Assembly (NCBI GenBank): GCA_964427485.1
Contig: CAYRUP010000034.1
Coordinates: 1 to 15,727, forward strand
Direction: 5' to 3'
Source of the DNA: CAYRUP01 sp964427485
GTDB lineage: Bacteria; Pseudomonadota; Gammaproteobacteria; DSM-16500
Length of the DNA stretch: 15,727 bases
The notes below the pieces were generated by a model. It made no database searches, was not told the origin of the DNA, and was given only the letters and a program-made list of their open reading frames with translations. Of this stretch, positions 1 through 6,100 are shown piece by piece. A program made the position numbers and the translations under genes. Position 1 is the first letter of the stretch. Every line of letters begins with the position of its first letter.

Positions 1-462
1 AACAGCTTCTATGACAGATGCAAGCTGTTGTTTAATGATATTTTCAGTTTGACCGGCTTCACGCTGTTCCAAGGTCTCGCCCACACACAAAATCGGTTGT
101 AACCCAAATTGCTGGGCTGCTTTAAATTTCGCTGCGACCAAATTAACATCTTCATGAAACAAATTGCGTCTTTCAGAATGCCCTACTAATACATATTGGC
201 AACCATAGTCAGCCAACATAGACCCTGACACTTCACCGGTAAATGCACCTGAACTACCCAGATAAAGGTTTTGTGCCCCCCAAGCGACTAAACTATCCGC
301 AAGAATTTCTTCCGTTTGCTGCAAATGCACAAAGCTTGGAAAAACCACAATATCCACACTAGAAAACGCACTCGCACCGGTTTTGATCGCTTCTAATAAC
401 TCACGTGCCGCACGGCGCGAGCCATTCATTTTCCAATTACCTGCCACCATTTTTTTGCGCAT
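1..462 (-). CDS. tpiA: Triosephosphate isomerase, N-terminal part (runs off left edge)
   Basis: This is the first 154 codons of triosephosphate isomerase, the cytoplasmic glycolytic enzyme that interconverts dihydroxyacetone phosphate and glyceraldehyde 3-phosphate. The N-terminus reads MRKKMVAGNWKMNG and contains the family's GNWKMNG strand with the active-site Asn and Lys (Lys11 here). The catalytic electrophile His95 lies in VGHSERR, at the canonical number. The catalytic Glu (about 165) would lie outside the window. The start at 462 is chosen because it aligns with the E. coli N-terminus; an internal Met at codon 5 is possible. Only a weak GGGG ribosome-binding site lies 7 nt upstream. 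A small hairpin (stem 470-474 with 82-86 of the next lines, i.e. 482-486) lies in its leader. The upstream neighbour, a repeat-rich gap and an effector-like gene, is not the housekeeping context usually seen at tpiA. Confidence 0.96.
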   Translation of the reverse strand, partial: MRKKMVAGNWKMNGSRRAARELLEAIKTGASAFSSVDIVVFPSFVHLQQTEEILADSLVAWGAQNLYLGSSGAFTGEVSGSMLADYGCQYVLVGHSERRNLFHEDVNLVAAKFKAAQQFGLQPILCVGETLEQREAGQTENIIKQQLASVIEAV

Positions 463-820
463 AGGGATACCCCATTTGAAGTGGGGCTGATTGTAAACGA
501 ATGGGGTGGGATGTGACAAGGAGTTGGGGGACCACGCTGAGGTATCCCCACGAATTTTAATCAAAAAGCCGCTTAGAAAGCCTTCCCAGCAGGGAAGGTG
601 CCCAACGGGCATAGGCATCAAGCGGGATCCAGCGCTTTTTAATGTCATCCTGAGCGCAGCGAAGGATCGCCTTATTATAATTTGGTGATCCTTCGCTGCG
701 CTCAGGATGACATTTGTTGCTTAGCTTGACGCCTATGGCCCAACGGGTGGATGGGGGAATCAAATAAATATGCAAGATAATAGTATTTTAAAAGTTTCTA
801 CCTCGATTTGTGTGCATACC
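463..820. other. Gene-free repeat-bearing gap between tpiA and the 719-aa gene
   Basis: I see no credible gene in these 358 bases. The short open frames on both strands read through palindromes. The gap holds a 7-bp perfect hairpin with a 4-nt loop (581-587 with 592-598), the long inverted-repeat element at 601-747, and an 8-bp inverted pair GGGATACC (464-471) / GGTATCCC (541-548). The tpiA promoter must lie here unless tpiA is read through from the 719-aa gene, but I could not pick a convincing one. The palindromes probably end or attenuate the transcript of the upstream gene. Confidence 0.7.
601..747. repeat. MITE-like long inverted repeat (147 bp)
   Basis: The core is a perfect 28-bp inverted repeat, 641-668 against 687-714, with an 18-nt loop. 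Outside the core the symmetry continues imperfectly: the ATAGGC(A/G)TCAAGC tract at about 611-623 faces its complement at about 723-736. CCCAACGGG, itself nearly palindromic, occurs at both ends (601-609 and 739-747). The core belongs to the widely dispersed repeat whose conceptual translations contain CHPERSEGS and VILSAAKD and are often misannotated as small proteins. No transposase is present, so the element is non-autonomous or a structural repeat. It lies between two minus-strand genes and may act as a terminator or mRNA stabiliser. Confidence 0.85.
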
Positions 821-2980
821 CTATCGTTTACGGGAGGAAGATTGGGGATGAGGGGCAAGAAATTTGTCTTGAAAACGCTTTAAATTTTTAAATAATTCAA
901 TTGGGTCATTCGCATGATCTTTTAAAATCATTAAGAATGTCTTTGTATTTTGATTTGTATAACCTTCTATGGAATCACTGGCCCTTTTTTTAATATCACT
1001 TATTAATTTTGTCAATTGTTTCAAACTTGCCGTTTTGAAATTAACCTGCTGGATTTTGTCATAAAATTCTTTGCAGCAATCTGGAACTGCTACATCCCCC
1101 GAAATTGTTTGGATTTTTGAACCAGGCGCCCAGAAAGTAACAGTCCATGTAGGAGCATCCGATCTAATCTCAAGTTTGCCTGATAATATGATCGTTTTAA
1201 TTAAATCAATTGATTTTAACGCTATGGATTTATCAATTTCATTTTCTACAGTTTGTTTCGAAGCATAGTCATCATATATTGGACGAGTTAATGACTGCTT
1301 CATGTGTTCAAGGTCATCGACATCTTGCTTAGCAAAAACTGCTGCGTTTTCTTCACTCGATTGATGAAGTAATCCCACCATAAATTTTTGTCTATCTTCT
1401 TTTTTTTCTATCTGATCATATGGCTTCTCATGCAGATATTCTAATTCTGTTTTTTTTGCTCGGATATGTTTGTCGATCTCTCCTGTCACCGTGGAAAATG
1501 TATCAATGTGCCGATATATATTATCTTCTCTTTTCGAGCTTGTTATTTTTAATGAGCGCTTCATATGTTCGAGATCGCTGAGATCTTGTCGATCTAAAAT
1601 GACTGCGCGTTCATCTGAGCTGCAAAGCAGCAATCCCAGCATAAATTGTTGCCTGTCATCTGCTTCCTCAATTTTATCGTAGGATTTTTCATGCAATAAC
1701 TTTGTATGTATTCGATTGTCAATATCCTTCACTAAAGATTGATACTCATCAAATTGTAGGAATAACTCATCCTTTGTTAATGATTTTTTTATTTCCTCAA
1801 GCGCTTTTAAATCTTGGTCTTCTAAAACTAAGCTGCGTTCTTCCTCTGATTTACACAATAGTCCTAACACAAATTGTTGTGCATCATCTGCATTCGTGAT
1901 CTTATCAAAATAATATCGTTCATGAAAATCATTGGTACGCAACACACGACGCACATCGGCAAGAACGGGAGCATAATTTTTGTGATTTTTGTAATCAAGT
2001 AACGCATCTTCGATAGCCGCACATGCTTTCAAACGATGCTGATGATTTAGAAATTTTCGACAGTCATTCTCACTTGCATCCAATATACAATCGATAAAAT
2101 CTTCTTTAATTTTCCTGTCAGTTATAGACGTATAGGCAACAATTTCAAGATCCGACCTATCGTAGCGTTTCACACAACGGTCAACTGGACCTTTCCCATA
2201 ACAATCTTCCAAGTAAATTCTGGAATCTTCCGCACTCAAATTATAATCTTCTTTAAACTTCAAACTATCGATTAAATAGACATTGTAATGACTGGCTTTA
2301 AGCTGGATAGGTTTATAGATTGCCCAAACATGTGCGTTACCATTCTTTAAGACATCTCTATTAACATACACATTCCCAGGGGGTAGTAATTTATCTATGA
2401 TTAACCTATTGAGTAAATAAGCATTAAAAAGCCCATGATGTCGACACACGCCTGCGCCTTTTTGAATGAATGTATCTAATGAAATAACAGGCAATTCCTT
2501 ATATTCTGCCATCCAATTTGTAGAAGATTCACGTATCTCTTTAACAGCTGGTACACGGCCTTCTAAACATTTTTTTACGTGGTCCATTGTAAGTTGCAAC
2601 ATGGCTTCTGATATTTGCTTTTCCAATTGTGCTGTCATTTTTTCTTTATTTTTACGTTTTATTTGCTCTTCAAAGCGCTCAATTTCGGTCTTAAGCCCTT
2701 TGTACACCTCTTTCAAATATTTAGAATTGGGATCTAAAATAATAATTTCACGCCCAAGAGCTTTGCCAACGGAAGCGATAGGTTTATCATCATTATTAAA
2801 TTCCGTCACTGTACTATCCAAAACACGGTAGTCTGTACCAGCAATCTCTAAATAAGTTTCACCTTGTTCGGTTTTTTGATTAAAAAACTTGAAATCCATC
2901 TCAGTAAGCATTTCTACCGAACGCCGCCTAACAGGACTATGTGACGGACTACTACTAGGTGAACGTCGACCAGTAGACAT
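821..2980 (-). CDS. Effector-like protein: transglutaminase-like Cys-His-Asp domain plus three tandem repeats (719 aa)
   Basis: A probable secreted or host-directed protein of unknown specific function. Residues about 165-245 look like a transglutaminase-like (papain-fold) domain. Cys179 is in GAGVCRHHGLF, His217 in NAHVWA and Asp238 in YLIDSL, with spacings of 38 and 21 that fit the family's catalytic triad. Members hydrolyse, cross-link or deamidate amide bonds; the substrate here is unknown. Three tandem repeats follow (353-429, 430-516, 517-590), each built on H-E-x-x-Y-D-x-I ... DR-Q-x-F-M-x-GLL ... S-x-E-E ... QDL-x-x-LE-x-MK-x-SL. The N-terminus is rich in Ser, Pro and Arg (SPSHSPVRRRS) and the C-terminus is basic (SSSRKR). 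No signal peptide or membrane segment is seen. The start at 2980 has a GAGGA site 9 nt upstream (about 2990-2996). The gene is divergent from the 1713-aa gene. A Dot/Icm-type effector is a reasonable inference, not a demonstration. Confidence 0.8.
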   Translation of the reverse strand: MSTGRRSPSSSPSHSPVRRRSVEMLTEMDFKFFNQKTEQGETYLEIAGTDYRVLDSTVTEFNNDDKPIASVGKALGREIIILDPNSKYLKEVYKGLKTEIERFEEQIKRKNKEKMTAQLEKQISEAMLQLTMDHVKKCLEGRVPAVKEIRESSTNWMAEYKELPVISLDTFIQKGAGVCRHHGLFNAYLLNRLIIDKLLPPGNVYVNRDVLKNGNAHVWAIYKPIQLKASHYNVYLIDSLKFKEDYNLSAEDSRIYLEDCYGKGPVDRCVKRYDRSDLEIVAYTSITDRKIKEDFIDCILDASENDCRKFLNHQHRLKACAAIEDALLDYKNHKNYAPVLADVRRVLRTNDFHERYYFDKITNADDAQQFVLGLLCKSEEERSLVLEDQDLKALEEIKKSLTKDELFLQFDEYQSLVKDIDNRIHTKLLHEKSYDKIEEADDRQQFMLGLLLCSSDERAVILDRQDLSDLEHMKRSLKITSSKREDNIYRHIDTFSTVTGEIDKHIRAKKTELEYLHEKPYDQIEKKEDRQKFMVGLLHQSSEENAAVFAKQDVDDLEHMKQSLTRPIYDDYASKQTVENEIDKSIALKSIDLIKTIILSGKLEIRSDAPTWTVTFWAPGSKIQTISGDVAVPDCCKEFYDKIQQVNFKTASLKQLTKLISDIKKRASDSIEGYTNQNTKTFLMILKDHANDPIELFKNLKRFQDKFLAPHPQSSSRKR
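825..855. repeat. Relict half-copy of the 9675-9771 palindrome inside the end of the 719-aa gene
   Basis: This stretch aligns almost base for base with the right half of the palindromic element at 9741-9770. Both contain CGTTTACGGGA, then a short diverged spacer, then GGGGATGAGGG. It encodes the last residues of the 719-aa protein (PHPQSSSRKR). Reading the intact element in the equivalent frame gives the similar PHPLPFSRKR. The left half of the element is not recognisable, so this looks like an old truncated insertion. Confidence 0.7.
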
Positions 2981-3026
2981 GATTGATTTTCCTCGCTTTT
3001 ATACAAACTTTGAACTTTCTTTTATC

Positions 3027-3035
3027 ATTATAGCA
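3027..3035 (-). promoter_or_regulatory. Extended -10 promoter of the 719-aa gene
   Basis: On the minus strand this reads TGCTATAAT, a perfect -10 hexamer with the TG extension, 47 bases upstream of the start codon at 2980. The expected -35 position (about 3050-3055) is poor. That fits an extended -10 promoter or one that depends on an activator. Confidence 0.6.
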
Positions 3036-3079
3036 TTGAATATGTTTATATTTCATCCAAAAGATGATAAAAGCACACT

Positions 3080-3096
3080 CTTAATATTTCCTTAAG
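3080..3096 (+). promoter_or_regulatory. Candidate PmrA box (CTTAAT-N5-CTTAAG)
   Basis: The sequence CTTAAT ATTTC CTTAAG matches the YTTAAK-N5-YTTAAK direct repeat recognised by the response regulator PmrA. It lies in the divergent region. The hexamer TAAAAT (3108-3113) begins 11 nt after it on the plus strand, similar to the box-to--10 distance in enteric PmrA promoters. The orientation favours the 1713-aa gene. In Legionella and Coxiella, PmrA activates Dot/Icm effector genes. The surrounding sequence is AT-rich, so a chance match is possible. Confidence 0.5.
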
Positions 3097-3107
3097 CTTT
3101 TAATAAA

Positions 3108-3159
3108 TAAAATAAATTTTTTTAATCTGCACCACAAAAAGACAAAATTCCGCTATAAT
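3108..3159 (+). promoter_or_regulatory. Promoter region of the 1713-aa gene with two alternative -10 hexamers
   Basis: Two -10 candidates precede the giant gene: TAAAAT at 3108-3113, correctly placed behind the PmrA-like box, and a perfect TATAAT at 3154-3159. Neither has a good -35. The ribosome-binding site is TAAGGG (to 3183), 9 nt before ATG 3193. Confidence 0.45.
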
Positions 3160-3192
3160 GGAAAAATAAGTACCATTTAAGGGTTAAATGCT

Positions 3193-6100
3193 ATGTCTAT
3201 TGCGCGCTTTATTACCGCATGGGAAGCAAAAATCGGTAATTATGAAATTACAGATCCTAGAAGTCATGTTGAAACACCTGAGCAATCCGCATTGCGAGCC
3301 GAAGCTCTGTTAGGCGGAGCTGACTCGCCGGGCATGCAAGCATTACATGCCGGTGTAACCTTATCTTCCAGAGCCCCAAACGCAAGACAGCGTTTTTTAA
3401 GAAAACTGGGGCAGGTTTTAGCAGATGCAGCAACCGAGGTCCAGATAACAGGCGAAGACCAAAGAACAACTCACCCAGAAAATTATTTAGCTAACCTGGA
3501 TCGATTACTCGGTGCAGATGGAATCGCACTCTACAAAGCGGCTATCGCGGAAGAACGCAATAGTGCTGAATTCAGAAATGCTCTCTTTTTAAGTTCAACG
3601 AAACACTATGAAGGTCCACGCTGGACTGAAAGAATGGTTTTATGGGTAGCAGGTGAATCTGCTTCAGGCAAAAGTACAGCTGCCGATGCCATCATACAAA
3701 AAGCAGGCGCTGATCTCATGCCCCACGTACCTCCTGAAGACGACGACTATGACGCAGGAAATCAGGTTGTTTCCATCGATGGTGGTATTGAGCGAGAAAT
3801 TTCGCAAATGCGTCAAATGGTATTACAAGTTGCCTTAAAAAAAGGATTTGCCGGCATTGATGAATTGGATGAGCAAGCTGATTTAAATGCGAAAAAATTT
3901 GTAGCACGCGCTGCTGAAGCCACAGAAAATTTAAACATCGTTATCCCCTGCACATTCACTTCAAATTTACGCAAAGACAGTATAAAAAAATACGCCGAGA
4001 TGGAAAATACCAAGCAGATATTTAGCAAAATAGTCGGCGGTGAAATAGAAGGCGATAATGAACGCTTGCAACGCTCTGTTCATCGCATGGGAAGTTCGCG
4101 CGCATGGAGTAATCGATTTGGTCCTGAAGACACTTATGACCGTGAAATCAGCATGAATAATCGCAACATTAATTGTGAATCTAAAAAACATCTAACCCGA
4201 TTGCTCGCAATCAAAAGAAGATATGCCTCTTTAGCGCGAGGCGTTTATGAAAGCGCGCAAGAAGATAACCAAAAAGAAAGTGTCTATTTAACAGTAACGA
4301 ATGACTTAGTTTTCGTAAACAAAAATTCGAGAAAAAATTGGGTCGAAAGCACACCCGAAACTCCCACTCGCGATACAATTCCAACAACAGTTCGCGCTTT
4401 GCAGGCATGGAAAAGATACAAAAAAAGTGAACTCGCCGCAAAAAGAACGCCGCAAGATTTTGATGAATGGGTTGGTTATCGCGCATGGAAACTCTATGTG
4501 GCCGAAGAAGAAGCTCGCAGAAGAACGCCACTGCGTTTCGATAAATGGGTTAAAGCCAATAAACCTGAGATGGCAAAATGCTATGCCGCTCAAATTGATA
4601 CGTATATCAATAAACAACAAAAATTTAAAGCGACAAAACATCCTAATCCTGTTGATCCACTTTGTCTTGGCAATGCATTATTAGCCGATATCGAAAAAGG
4701 CGGCATTGAACAAAAAAATGCGATTAATAGTTTATTTGATGTTGTCGGGCAAATGGAGCCAGCGGCCAAAGCTGCATTATATACCAGTCTCAAACAGAAT
4801 TTAGATATCCCACACGAAAGACATGGCATTTACGATGAAATTATTTTAGCTTACAGAACGCTGGCTGATATTCAATTAAGACTGACCAAAGCCAAGAAAG
4901 AATTAGCCGAACTCAATTTTGTGAGAAGAAAAATTCCGCTTGGAAAAACAGCACAGTTAAATGCAACGATTGCAGATGCTGAAACACAAGAAAAAATTAT
5001 AAAAGACCTTATTGGTGCAGATGATTTTAAACAAAAAATAGCAGAAATTAAAAATGAAGTAAGCGGTCCTACAAAAAATAATCCTGTCATTTGGTCTCAG
5101 GTAATGAATGACATTCCACTCGACCCCTTAAATGGCAATAATATTTTTGCGCAACCTATGTCTCTCATGGAAACCAACAAACCGCGTCACGATGAACTCC
5201 GTCGCAAATTGTCGCGCAACTTAAATCATTATCGTTATGTTGCGCCTAAAGGTGAAGGCGGTGCTCAAGAATCCGGTCCTCAAGGCGGTTGGTATATAAC
5301 CTGTTATAAAACACCGGATGGTCGAATTCACACACAACGCATGATGATAAAACGCGAAGACAAATTTCGTAAAAATATTATTGAATCGTTATGCGGCCGC
5401 TTAAAATCTCGTCTCGCAAATCCAGATGAAGATTATATTGCAAGCACTTATCTGGTTCGTGATCCAGACAGACGTGCCGTAGGACCCAACACTTACGCAG
5501 TTTCAATTGCATTTAGTGATTTTAAAGAAACACACAAACTCGTTGGTTTAAATCATCGCGTCAGAATGGCAGGCACAAAGCAAAAATTCTTTGATGGCGA
5601 TGCCAAAAAAATATTTAATAAAATACAACATTTACATGATAAAAAATATTATTCCGGTTTGGAAGAGTCACTCATTGCAAGCTGGTGGACTGCGGATTCT
5701 GACGTACATAGCGGTAATATTGGTGTAGGCAAAAAATTAAAACGCTTTCTGAATATTGACCATGCTGGCGGTATGATTTGGCTGGATCCGAAAGTGCATC
5801 CCAACCGCCATGGACTTTGGCAAAACATGAAACGCAGTTTGCGTCCCTTACGTTATTTCTGGAACAAAGAAAAACGCAGTCCTGAACCTACTTACCATGC
5901 ACACGAATATCCTGCAGCTTTGCGTTGTAGTAAAAAAATGGCAAGAGCGATTAGGCATTACGCGAATCGCATGGATTTACCCGATCTTTATGCCGCCATC
6001 AATGATGAAATTAATACGGCGGTTGATCATTATTATGATGATCCAAACGAATTTAGAAAATTTGCGAAACGTATCGGTGTACCCGACGCATGGATTCATA

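Noticed and set aside
483..530. G-rich stretch as a possible G-quadruplex
   Set aside because: The four G-runs are separated by loops of about 16, 1 and 15 bases, too long for a convincing quadruplex.
506..775. Two overlapping short open frames (506-688 plus, 557-775 minus)
   Set aside because: Both read through the inverted-repeat element; the peptides contain the CHPERSEGS/VILSAAKD strings typical of repeat mistranslation and have no supporting ribosome-binding site.
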